Shown: piece after piece, positions 14,642 to 22,184 of the stretch
How the letters are laid out: every line of letters begins with the position of its first letter
Position numbering within the stretch: the stretch's first letter is position 1
NCBI GenBank assembly: GCA_964564305.1
Contig: CAZMAM010000012.1
Span: forward strand, 1-35,553
Length of the DNA: 35,553 nt
Reading direction: 5' to 3'
Origin: RGIG1959 sp964564305
GTDB lineage: Bacteria; Bacillota; Clostridia; Oscillospirales; Acutalibacteraceae
Program-made: the position numbers and the translations under genes
The notes under the pieces: generated by a model
Told to the model about the DNA's origin: nothing
Seen by the model: the letters and a program-made list of their open reading frames with translations, nothing else
The model's database searches: none

Positions 14642-16056
14642 GTGAAGAAGAGCGCGAAGACGGCCGGCAGGAAGAGCCTTGGGAGCAGGTGTTAAACGAA
14701 ATTACCGGGCAGCAGGATCATTCCCTGAAAGAGGAGGAGCCGTTTCACCCGCTTTCCGCCGTAGAGCGATTCGGGTCTTCAGCGGCAAGTTCCCGTAAGG
14801 AGACGGGCGATGCGCGCCCAGCCGAAACGCCTTCGGAGGATTTCCGCCGGGAAGACGGAAATTCGGAATTTTCCGAACTCGAAGAGGACGAACTCGGCAA
14901 AACCCGGGTGATAACCGGTGTGGACGACGGGAAAAAAAGGCGCCGTTCCCGAAAGCGCAAAGGCAATAAACCGGAAAAGAAAAAGCGCAATGAGGCGCTC
15001 GGGTGCTTAAAATCCATCCTGTATGTCACGCTGGTGATTGCCGTTTCCTGCAGCATCGCTTATGTGGCGTATGTGGCGTTTGTGGATTTCACCGGTATCG
15101 GGCGAGACACGATGAAGATCGATGTGGTCGTTCCGGAAGGGTCTTCTACCCAGCAGGTGGCGGACATTCTCAAAGAGCAAAATGTCATCGAACAGCCGAT
15201 GCTGTTTCGGGTGTATTGCCGGCTGCTGCACAAAGACGGCACATTTCATTCCGGAACCCATACTGTTGCGGCCAATATGGGATACAGCGAGCTGGCGGAA
15301 AAGCTTTCGGAAATGGAGGTTCGGGAAACGGTGACCGTAACGGTTCCGGAGGGCTCCACCATAGATGCCATTGCGAATCTTCTGGAAGAAAACAATGTTT
15401 GTTCGGCCAGTGATTTTTATACCGCTGTGGTGGCGGGCGATTACGAGGATTACGATTTTATCGCGGAAATTACGCCGGAGGAACGCAAAGACCGGGTGTA
15501 TTTGCTGGAAGGATACCTTTTCCCGGACACTTATCAGTTTTATCAGGAATGTTCGCCGGAGACGGCGGTCAGGGTCTTTTTGGACGGGTTTGCCCAGCGG
15601 GTGACCCCGGAAACCCGCGCCGCCATTCGCGAATCCGGCCAGACGCTCAGCGAAGTGGTTATCGAAGCATCTCTGGTGCAAAGAGAGGCGCGCTTTGCCG
15701 AAGATATGCCGCGGGTGGGCCGCGTGCTGCTCAATCGCCTTGCTTCTCCCGAATTTCCCAAGCTGCAGTTCGATTCCACCGGGGATTACCTTCAGAATTT
15801 GGTTCCTTCCGGTACGGGCGGCAACGTGTTGGATACCGCGTATGACACCTATGTGCGGGAAGGATTGCCCGTGGGCGCCATTTGCAATCCGGGGCTTGCC
15901 GCGATTAACGCGGTGCTGAATCCCTCCGAGGAACCGGAGATTATCAACTGTTACTATTTTGCCAGCATTATCGAAACCGGGGAGACCGAATTCTTCGAAA
16001 CCTTCGAAGAGCATGAGGCGTGGTGCCGCGCCCACGGAGTGGGCATCTACGCGTAA
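14638..16056 (+). CDS. mltG: endolytic murein transglycosylase MltG
   Basis: A 472-residue protein. The first ~120 residues are cytoplasmic and strongly charged (many Glu, then a KKRRRSRKRKGNK basic stretch); one membrane helix spans about 123-150; the extracellular part has a LysM-like subdomain (VVPEGSSTQQVADILKEQNV) and the YceG/MltG catalytic domain with LEGYLFPDTYQF, EASLVQREA, QFDSTGDYLQN and ICNPGLAAINAVLNP. MltG cuts nascent glycan strands and sets their length. It is the last gene of the thyX operon, followed by a terminator. Confidence 0.9.
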   Translation: MSEEEREDGRQEEPWEQVLNEITGQQDHSLKEEEPFHPLSAVERFGSSAASSRKETGDARPAETPSEDFRREDGNSEFSELEEDELGKTRVITGVDDGKKRRRSRKRKGNKPEKKKRNEALGCLKSILYVTLVIAVSCSIAYVAYVAFVDFTGIGRDTMKIDVVVPEGSSTQQVADILKEQNVIEQPMLFRVYCRLLHKDGTFHSGTHTVAANMGYSELAEKLSEMEVRETVTVTVPEGSTIDAIANLLEENNVCSASDFYTAVVAGDYEDYDFIAEITPEERKDRVYLLEGYLFPDTYQFYQECSPETAVRVFLDGFAQRVTPETRAAIRESGQTLSEVVIEASLVQREARFAEDMPRVGRVLLNRLASPEFPKLQFDSTGDYLQNLVPSGTGGNVLDTAYDTYVREGLPVGAICNPGLAAINAVLNPSEEPEIINCYYFASIIETGETEFFETFEEHEAWCRAHGVGIYA

Positions 16057-16092
16057 GGCGCCGGTATAACCGAAAGTCTTCGGCGCTTTTTT
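16055..16092 (+). terminator. intrinsic terminator of the thyX-mltG operon
   Basis: GCGCCG (16058-16063) pairs with CGGCGC (16081-16086), followed by six Ts (16087-16092). The loop can itself form a CCGAA/TTCGG stem. It begins at the mltG stop codon. Confidence 0.75.
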
Positions 16093-16212
16093 CGTCGGGG
16101 GAGCCGGCGCGCCTGTGCGTTTGCGCCGGGAAGGCGGGAATTCGGCATATTGCGCATAGCGGTACCTTTCGGGCGCTGTTGTCCCGGTTTTCGGAAAGGA
16201 ATGACCGATCGC

Positions 16213-18840
16213 ATGGAATGGATGGGGCTGAACGAACTGCGGGAAACCTTCCTGAAGTTTTTTGAGAGTAAAGGGCATCTTCGCCTGCCCGGGTTTTCTT
16301 TGATACCTCAGGGAGATAAATCGCTTTTGCTGATTAATTCCGGTATGGCGCCGATGAAAAAATATTTCACCGGTGAGATTACTCCGCCCAGAAAACGGGT
16401 GACAACCTGTCAGAAATGCATTCGCACACCGGATATTGAACGGGTGGGAAAAACCGCCCGCCACGGCACGTTTTTTGAGATGCTGGGGAATTTCAGTTTC
16501 GGGGATTATTTTAAGCGCGAGGCGATTGGCTGGAGTTGGGAATTCTGCACCGAAGTGCTCCGTATGCCGAAAGAACGCCTGTTTATTTCCGTGTATGAGC
16601 AGGACGACGAAGCGCGGGACATTTGGATAAACGGGATGGGAGTGGAGCCTTCCCATGTCGTCCGTCTCGGGAAGGAAGATAATTTTTGGGAACACGGAAG
16701 CGGCCCGTGCGGCCCGTGTTCCGAACTGTATTTCGACCGGGGCGAGGCGTACGGCTGCGGAAAACCGACCTGCGGCGTCGGGTGTGATTGCGACCGGTAT
16801 GTGGAATTCTGGAATCTGGTGTTTACCCAGTTCGACAGCGACGGAGCGGGTCATTATGCTCCGCTTGATCACCCGAATATCGATACCGGTATGGGCTTGG
16901 AACGCCTCGCGTGCATCATGCAGGGGGCGGATAATCTCTTTGAGGTGGATACCGTTCAGAATATTATGCGCAAAATCGGCGAGATTGCCGGGGTGACGTA
17001 CAAGCAAAACGAGAAAACCGACATTTCTCTGCGGGTGATTACCGATCATATCCGGTCCACCGTTTTTATGATTGGGGACGGGGTCATGCCCTCCAATTTG
17101 GGGCGCGGATACGTTCTTCGCCGTCTTCTGCGCAGGGCGGCCAGACACGGGCGGCTGCTCGGCATTCGGGAGCCGTTTCTGTTCCGGGTTGCGCAAACCG
17201 TGATTGAGGAAAGCCGGCAGGCTTATCCTCAACTGGAGGAAAAGCGGGAATTTATCCAAAAACTGATTCAGACCGAAGAGGAGGCGTTCGGCAAAACCGT
17301 CGACAGCGGCCTTGCGCTGCTGGATGAAAAAATTGCCGCCGGCAAAGGGGATATTTTATCCGGGGAAGACGCGTTTTTGCTGTACGACACGTACGGATTT
17401 CCCGTTGATTTGACCCGCGATATTCTGGAAGAGCGCGGCATGCGGGTGGACGAAGCCAAATTTGAGGAACTGATGGCGCAGCAGCGCCGCCGCGCGCGGG
17501 ACGCCCGCCGGGATGCCGGCGCCGACGCGTGGAAAGGAAAATCCACCGTGATGGAAACGCTTGTTCCCGGGGCGTTTGTCGGGTATCGGCAAATGACGGC
17601 CGAAGCCAAAGTGGTCGCTCTGATTCGGCACGACCGGCTGGTTCAGACGGTTACCGAGGGCGAAGAGGCCGTTGCGGTGTTGGACGTCACGCCTTTTTAT
17701 GCCGAAAGCGGAGGTCAAGCGGGCGATGTCGGAGAAATTCTCTGCGCGGGCGGCACTTTTGAGGTGACGCAAACCTTTAAGGGTGCCGGCGGCGTCATCG
17801 GTCACGCGGGGGTGCAGCAAATCGGAGATCTCCGCGTGGGAGATTCGGTAAAAGCTCAGGTGAATATTCCCGTTCGTCAGGCCGTTATGCGCAATCATAC
17901 GGCGGCGCATCTGCTGCAGGCGGCGCTGAGAAAAGTGCTGGGCACGCATGTGCAGCAGGCGGGGCAATCGGTGGACAGCCGCCGGGTGCGCTTTGATTTT
18001 ACCCATTTTTCGGCGGTCACGCCCGAGGAGTTACAGCAAGTGCAGGCGCTGGTTAATCGCTGGATATTGGAAGATATCCGAACCGATATTCGGGAAATGC
18101 CGATTGAAGAGGCGCGAAAATTAGGTGCGATGGCGCTTTTCGGTGAAAAATACGGCGATATTGTCCGGGTGGTTACCGTTCCCGGCGTGTCGGTGGAATT
18201 TTGCGGGGGTACCCACGTTTCCTCGACCGGGCGGCTGGGGCTGATGCGTATTGTTTCCGAATCGTCGGTGGCGGCGGGCGTGCGCCGTATTGAGGCCGTC
18301 ACGGGAGAGGGCGTGCTTGCGCTGATCGATACTTTAGAGGAGGAACTTCGGCAAACGGCGCAGATTGTCAAGGCCAATTCCCGTGAGGATCTTCCCCGCC
18401 GGGCCGTTCAGCTGATGGCGGAAAACAGGGATTTGCAAAGCAAAGTGACCGCCGCGCAGCAGCGTCTCAGAGCGGAAAAAACATCGGGGCTTTTGAAACA
18501 GGCGGAGGATTACGGCGGGCTGAAATTGCTTTGCGCGTCTTTGCCCGGCGTATCCGGGGATGAACTGCGTTCCCTGGCGGATGAATGCCGGGTCGCATTA
18601 GGAGAACATGCGGCAATACTGCTCGCCGGTGTGACGCAGAGCGTTTCTTTCTGCTGTGTTTGCGGCAAAGAGGCGGTCGGGCGCGGCGCAAACGCCGGCG
18701 CCTTGGTGCGCGCGGCAGCCGCCGCGTGCGGCGGAAAGGGCGGCGGCCGAGCGGATATGGCCATGGCGGGCGGAAAAGACGTTTCCGGTGTGCCAAAGGC
18801 GCTGGAGGCTTTTCGCGCGGCGCTGGACGCCGCCTTGTAA
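16213..18840 (+). CDS. alaS: alanyl-tRNA synthetase
   Basis: An 875-residue class II synthetase with normal domain order: aminoacylation domain (LNELRETFLKFFESKGH, FTQFDSDG), editing domain with zinc-type ligands HTAAHLLQAAL and FCGGTHVSSTG, and a C-terminal oligomerisation domain ending with the DHHA1-like GKGGGRADMAMAGG. It charges tRNA-Ala and clears mischarged Ser and Gly. The ATG at 16213 gives the usual MEWMGLNELR start; an ATG four codons upstream is directly after the AAAGGA and seems too close. No T-box is seen in the 120 nt before it. Strand-opposed long frames here are shadows. Confidence 0.95.
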   Translation: MEWMGLNELRETFLKFFESKGHLRLPGFSLIPQGDKSLLLINSGMAPMKKYFTGEITPPRKRVTTCQKCIRTPDIERVGKTARHGTFFEMLGNFSFGDYFKREAIGWSWEFCTEVLRMPKERLFISVYEQDDEARDIWINGMGVEPSHVVRLGKEDNFWEHGSGPCGPCSELYFDRGEAYGCGKPTCGVGCDCDRYVEFWNLVFTQFDSDGAGHYAPLDHPNIDTGMGLERLACIMQGADNLFEVDTVQNIMRKIGEIAGVTYKQNEKTDISLRVITDHIRSTVFMIGDGVMPSNLGRGYVLRRLLRRAARHGRLLGIREPFLFRVAQTVIEESRQAYPQLEEKREFIQKLIQTEEEAFGKTVDSGLALLDEKIAAGKGDILSGEDAFLLYDTYGFPVDLTRDILEERGMRVDEAKFEELMAQQRRRARDARRDAGADAWKGKSTVMETLVPGAFVGYRQMTAEAKVVALIRHDRLVQTVTEGEEAVAVLDVTPFYAESGGQAGDVGEILCAGGTFEVTQTFKGAGGVIGHAGVQQIGDLRVGDSVKAQVNIPVRQAVMRNHTAAHLLQAALRKVLGTHVQQAGQSVDSRRVRFDFTHFSAVTPEELQQVQALVNRWILEDIRTDIREMPIEEARKLGAMALFGEKYGDIVRVVTVPGVSVEFCGGTHVSSTGRLGLMRIVSESSVAAGVRRIEAVTGEGVLALIDTLEEELRQTAQIVKANSREDLPRRAVQLMAENRDLQSKVTAAQQRLRAEKTSGLLKQAEDYGGLKLLCASLPGVSGDELRSLADECRVALGEHAAILLAGVTQSVSFCCVCGKEAVGRGANAGALVRAAAAACGGKGGGRADMAMAGGKDVSGVPKALEAFRAALDAAL

Positions 18841-18976
18841 ATTCGGGTAACGCCGGGCTTGAAACAGCCTGCCGCGCCGTGCTGCGCTTTTGCTTCCTCT
18901 GACAAAAATCCGATCTGTGCATCTGTGCGGCGTTCTTTGCGGATGCCGGGTCTTTCGAACCGGAAAGGAGTGCTTT

Positions 18977-19315
18977 ATGATGGACGACTGTTTATTTTGC
19001 AAAATTGCCAAGGGTGAAATTCCCAGCAAAAAAATTTATGAGGACGAAAAGATTCTCTGCTTTTATGATATTGAGCCCAAAGCGCCGGTGCATGTGCTGA
19101 TTATTCCGAAGACGCATATCGGCGGCGTCGGCGATGTGACGGCGGAAAATATCGATGCGGTCACGCATATTTTTCAAATGATTCCGGGCATTGCCAATTG
19201 TCTGGGGGTTACCGATTACCGCGTGGTCACCAATAACGGTGAAGCGGCCGGGCAATCGGTGCGGCATTTGCATTTTCATCTTTTAAGCGGCGGACAGCTG
19301 GGAAATATGTGCTGA
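18977..19315 (+). CDS. HIT-family (HINT-like) nucleotide-binding protein
   Basis: A 112-residue histidine-triad protein. The triad HxHxH is H97, H99 and H101 in RHLHFHLLSGGQ, and the N-terminal DCLFCKIAKGEIPS and HVLIIPKTHI are typical of HINT proteins, which hydrolyse AMP-lysine or aminoacyl-AMP adducts. AAGGAG lies six bases before the ATG. The location directly after alaS is suggestive because HINT proteins act on aminoacyl-adenylates (inference). Four bases separate it from the exonuclease gene. Confidence 0.9.
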   Translation: MMDDCLFCKIAKGEIPSKKIYEDEKILCFYDIEPKAPVHVLIIPKTHIGGVGDVTAENIDAVTHIFQMIPGIANCLGVTDYRVVTNNGEAAGQSVRHLHFHLLSGGQLGNMC

Positions 19316-19319
19316 CGGC

Positions 19320-20222
19320 ATGAAAACCGTTGTTTTGGATTTGGAATGGAACGGCGGCCGATGCAGGGAATCGGGCGGCATCTTCAACGAGATTATCGAG
19401 ATCGGCGCCGTTTCCTTAAATGAGCGTATGTGTCCCGCCGAACGGTTCCACCGGGTGATTCGCCCGCGCGTGTGCACCAAACTGACGCCGTTGGTCAAAA
19501 AACTGACGCGTATCACTCCGGACGAGTTGAAAACCGACGGGGAACCATTTGAACAGGCGATGGACGATTTCGTCTTGTGGACGGGCGGAGAAATCACTCT
19601 TTTTACATGGAGCCGAACCGATTTATTGGTGCTTCTGGAAAATTTTCGCTTTTTTTACGAAGCGGATACGATACCGTTTATGCGCCGGTACGCGGATATC
19701 CAAGTGTACTGTCAAAAGCGCTTGGGCGCGGATACCGCGAATCAGATGGCCCTTGGCGCCGCCTGTGAACGGCTGGGCATTTCCGCCGGCGATACCCTGC
19801 ACCGCGCCCACGAGGATGCGTGGCTGACGGCATCGGTTTTCTCCCGGTTGTACGAACCCGGTTCTTTTGCCGGGACGGTGCAGGAGGCGGACGGTGAATT
19901 TTACCGTAAGCTGCTGTTTAAGCCGTATGTGATTGGCAATATGGACGATCCGTCGGTGCGCCCGGAGTATTTTCGCTTTGTCTGTCCGTCCTGCGGGGTC
20001 GGCCTGAACCGGCAGGGAAAATGGGCATTCCGATCTTGCCATTTTCGGGCCGAACTGAAATGTCCCTGTTGCAAAACGGTATATATCGCGAGGGTGCAGC
20101 TTCGGCAAACGGCGGACGCCGTAAAAGTTAAGCGAAAACTGGCGGAAAAATTGCCCAAGCCCGATGAGGCCCCGTTTAACACGCCTAAAGTGCGCATTCA
20201 GGAAAGCAGCCGCTTTTCGTAA
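19320..20222 (+). CDS. DEDDh 3'-5' exonuclease with C-terminal zinc-ribbon
   Basis: A 300-residue protein. Residues 1-175 form a DnaQ-like exonuclease domain with D7 and E9 (DLEWN), NEIIEIGAV, and H161-x4-D166 of the DEDDh class (HRAHEDAW). Similarity of the start to KapD/ERI-type enzymes suggests a nuclease for RNA ends or ssDNA. After about residue 215 comes a cysteine-rich segment (CPSCG at 222-226, then CH...CPCC near 240-253) that would bind zinc, followed by a basic tail. The combination is not one I can name. It is coupled to the HIT gene and ends at a terminator. Confidence 0.78.
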   Translation: MKTVVLDLEWNGGRCRESGGIFNEIIEIGAVSLNERMCPAERFHRVIRPRVCTKLTPLVKKLTRITPDELKTDGEPFEQAMDDFVLWTGGEITLFTWSRTDLLVLLENFRFFYEADTIPFMRRYADIQVYCQKRLGADTANQMALGAACERLGISAGDTLHRAHEDAWLTASVFSRLYEPGSFAGTVQEADGEFYRKLLFKPYVIGNMDDPSVRPEYFRFVCPSCGVGLNRQGKWAFRSCHFRAELKCPCCKTVYIARVQLRQTADAVKVKRKLAEKLPKPDEAPFNTPKVRIQESSRFS

Positions 20223-20248
20223 CGGAAGATCGGCCGCTTTTTGTTTTT
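20209..20248 (+). terminator. probable terminator after the exonuclease gene
   Basis: GCCGCTTTT can pair with GGAAG plus CGGC across a 6-nt loop with a 2-nt bulge, followed by TTTTTGTTTTT. The stem begins inside the last codons of the exonuclease gene. The helix has G-U pairs, so confidence is moderate. Confidence 0.5.
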
Positions 20249-20283
20249 CGGTATTGTCTGAAGTTACCCGGTCACTGCCCCGG

Positions 20284-21216
20284 TCAGCCGAACCATTCCG
20301 GTATCGGGGCGGTCATCAGCGGGACGGTGACGATGCTCGCCAAGGTGCCCAGCAGCACGGCGCCGGCGGCGGTTTGCTGACCGTTTTCGAGCATTTCGGA
20401 AAAATTGAGCACCGCGCTGGCCACGGGGCAGGACACAATAATCAGCAGCGCGCTCTTCATGAAATTGTCCAGAGGCAGCAGCCGCAAAACGACGAGCATC
20501 ACCAGCGGAAACACAATTTGTTTGACGGCGACCGTCGCGTACAGTCCGCCCCTTTGGAATACTTCCCGCGCCGGGCAAACGGCCAGGCGCATACCCATAA
20601 TCAGCATGCAAAGCGGTGTGGTCATGCGGGCGAGCAGCGTAACGGGCCCGGAAAGGAGAGATGGCAGGGAAATACGGTTCACAAACAAAAAAAGGGCAAC
20701 CGCCACCGCCGGAATGGCGGGGTTGAGCAGCAGTTTTTTACCCTGAATATACCGTCTGTCCCGGGTAATCACAAAAGAACCCACCGTCCACCCCAGCAGG
20801 TTGAGCACCACGGAGGCCATCGCCGAAAAAGCGAGCGCCTGAGGGTAATCCGGAAGCAGCGCCTGAAGCAGCGGAACGCCCATAAATCCGCAGTTGCCCA
20901 AAGCTGCGGCAAGGATGTAAATACGAAAGCGCGGTTCCTCCCTGCGGCGGAAAATCAGGCATCCCGCCCCGATGACGGCCCCCTGAGCAATCAGCAGAAT
21001 CAAAAACGCCGTCACCATCTGCCACAGCAGTTCGGGTGTGAAGGAAAGCCCCATAAACGAGTATATCATCAGCGCCGGCTGACAGACTGTCATCAGCAGT
21101 TTGGCAAAAGCGGAAATCGCCGATTCAGGGATCAGCTTGGTTTTTATGACGATAAAACCGGGAACGGCGCAAAGCAGCATGCCGGTTACGGTCGGAAGCG
21201 CGGCGGTCAGTTGCAA
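20284..21216 (-). CDS. AEC-family (auxin efflux carrier-like) transporter
   Basis: A 310-residue membrane protein with about ten hydrophobic helices in two inverted halves. Recognisable are the first helix with PGFIVIKTKLIPES, the half-1 crossing motif LGNCGFMGVPLLQAL and the second-half sequence TTPLCMLIMGMRLA with SCPVASAVLNFSEML. Bacterial AEC proteins are thought to carry malate, malonate or related carboxylates; the substrate here is unknown. It begins with TTG, preceded by GGAGG, and overlaps the end of trmO by 10 nt, so the two genes are probably co-transcribed. Confidence 0.88.
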   Translation of the reverse strand: MQLTAALPTVTGMLLCAVPGFIVIKTKLIPESAISAFAKLLMTVCQPALMIYSFMGLSFTPELLWQMVTAFLILLIAQGAVIGAGCLIFRRREEPRFRIYILAAALGNCGFMGVPLLQALLPDYPQALAFSAMASVVLNLLGWTVGSFVITRDRRYIQGKKLLLNPAIPAVAVALFLFVNRISLPSLLSGPVTLLARMTTPLCMLIMGMRLAVCPAREVFQRGGLYATVAVKQIVFPLVMLVVLRLLPLDNFMKSALLIIVSCPVASAVLNFSEMLENGQQTAAGAVLLGTLASIVTVPLMTAPIPEWFG

Positions 21217-21905
21217 CGGTCATCCTCCCTTTGGATTACGGTAATCACGCGGGCTGCGCCGCCGCTTACCGTAAAACGCACTTCGGTTTCGGCAAAGCGC
21301 ATGGCGTAGATTCTCTTTGGGTCCTGCTGATATGCGGGGCGCGGATCCTCCGCGATACAGGCAATAAGCGCTTCACGCTTTTCTTCCGGTATCCGGGCGA
21401 GCAGTTCGGGCGGAAAATGTACCTCAAGCCGCCGTTCGTTTTCCGGCGAAATATACCCTCCGGCGGCGTCGGGCACACAGTCGGCGTAAGGCAAATAGGG
21501 TTTGATATCCCAAATCGGCGTGCCGTCGACCAAATCGGCGCCGCCGACGATCAAAACCGCTCCCTGTTCGGTGTTTTGAACGTCCAGCAGCCGGACACAG
21601 GAAAGCCCTACCGGATTGGGGCGAAAAGGCGAGCGCGTGGCAAACACCCCCATGCGGGTATTGCCGCCCAGCCTCGGCGGCCGCACGGTGGGCGACCACT
21701 CTTCCCGGTGGCAAAGTGAGAAATCGAAAATCAGCCACAAATGCGAAAAGCCCTCTATGCCGCGCAGGGCATCGGGATTGCGGTAGGGCGGTTCAAACAC
21801 CACGGTTCCGAGCAGCTGCGGTACCCTTCCGCTTTGCCGCGGAACGCCGAATTTTTCTTTGCAGTCCATGCGTATGCGCGCTATCGGCTTCATTTCCCAC
21901 GGCAT
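21207..21905 (-). CDS. trmO: tRNA (N6-threonylcarbamoyladenosine37-N6)-methyltransferase TrmO
   Basis: A 232-residue TsaA/TrmO-like protein that methylates t6A37 of tRNA-Thr using SAM. Typical stretches are PIARIRMDCKEKFGVPRQSG, GIEGFSHLWLIFDF, GVFATRSPFRPNPVGLSCVR, LVDGTPIWDIKPYLPYAD and AEDPRPAYQQDPKRIYAMRF, with the beta-barrel domain first. GGGAGGGG precedes the ATG. The AEC transporter gene follows with a 10-nt overlap. The two genes are unrelated in function. Confidence 0.9.
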   Translation of the reverse strand: MPWEMKPIARIRMDCKEKFGVPRQSGRVPQLLGTVVFEPPYRNPDALRGIEGFSHLWLIFDFSLCHREEWSPTVRPPRLGGNTRMGVFATRSPFRPNPVGLSCVRLLDVQNTEQGAVLIVGGADLVDGTPIWDIKPYLPYADCVPDAAGGYISPENERRLEVHFPPELLARIPEEKREALIACIAEDPRPAYQQDPKRIYAMRFAETEVRFTVSGGAARVITVIQREDDRCN

Positions 21906-22001
21906 AATACCCCTCCCATGTCCCTGTGTACTTTATCACATTTTTCGGGCGCGCGCAAGAAAAAGGAGGTTTTTTTTTCGCAGGAAGTGCGCTTTGAACT
22001 A

Positions 22002-22030
22002 TTGCCAATTATTTTTATATGTGTTATTAT
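22002..22030 (+). promoter_or_regulatory. sigma-A promoter of the giant protease gene
   Basis: TTGCCA (22002-22007), 17 nt, TATTAT (22025-22030), in an AT-rich stretch that contrasts with the GC-rich surroundings. The start would be near 22037, giving a leader of nearly 150 nt that contains the foldback at 22051-22140. Confidence 0.65.
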
Positions 22031-22050
22031 TTATAAATGTGAGGACATAG

Positions 22051-22140
22051 GGCGCGTGCCAAGGCGATACCGTAAAAGACGTTCGCGCGCAAAGCAGGCT
22101 GCTTTGCGGCAAGAGCGTCAACCGGCCTTTGGGCGGCGCC
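22051..22140 (+). ncRNA. candidate structured leader RNA of the giant protease gene
   Basis: Nested complementary pairs can be read along this 90 nt: GGCGC (22051) with GCGCC (22136); GCCAAGGC (22058) with GCCTTTGGGC (22125), with small bulges; GACGTTC (22078) with GAGCGTC (22113); and a perfect 9-bp helix CGCAAAGCA/TGCTTTGCG (22088/22100) with a 3-nt loop. Together they form one long, slightly branched hairpin. It lies between promoter and ribosome site, so it may be a cis-regulator. I see no match to known riboswitch cores. Folding is seen by eye only. Confidence 0.45.
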
Positions 22141-22184
22141 TGTATCTTTGGCTTATAAGTTAGGCAAAGGGAGTCTTGCAGGTT

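Noticed and set aside
16093..16212. T-box leader for alaS, also considered before cysE/cysS
   Set aside because: The conserved T-box string (GGGTGGNACCGCG) and specifier hairpin are not seen; there is too little space before cysE.
15007..17259. Long minus-strand frame (750 residues) across mltG/alaS
   Set aside because: It lies antisense to two clear genes; its protein is rich in Arg, His and Pro with no domain pattern. It is a by-product of high-GC codon use.
20164..21309. 381-residue plus-strand frame
   Set aside because: Antisense to the AEC transporter; Gln/His/Arg-rich low-complexity translation.
22037..22184. Known riboswitch (c-di-GMP-I) in the protease leader
   Set aside because: A CGCAAAGC string looks tempting, but the conserved core (GGGCAAACC and the GNRA partner) is absent and the pairing is a simple foldback.
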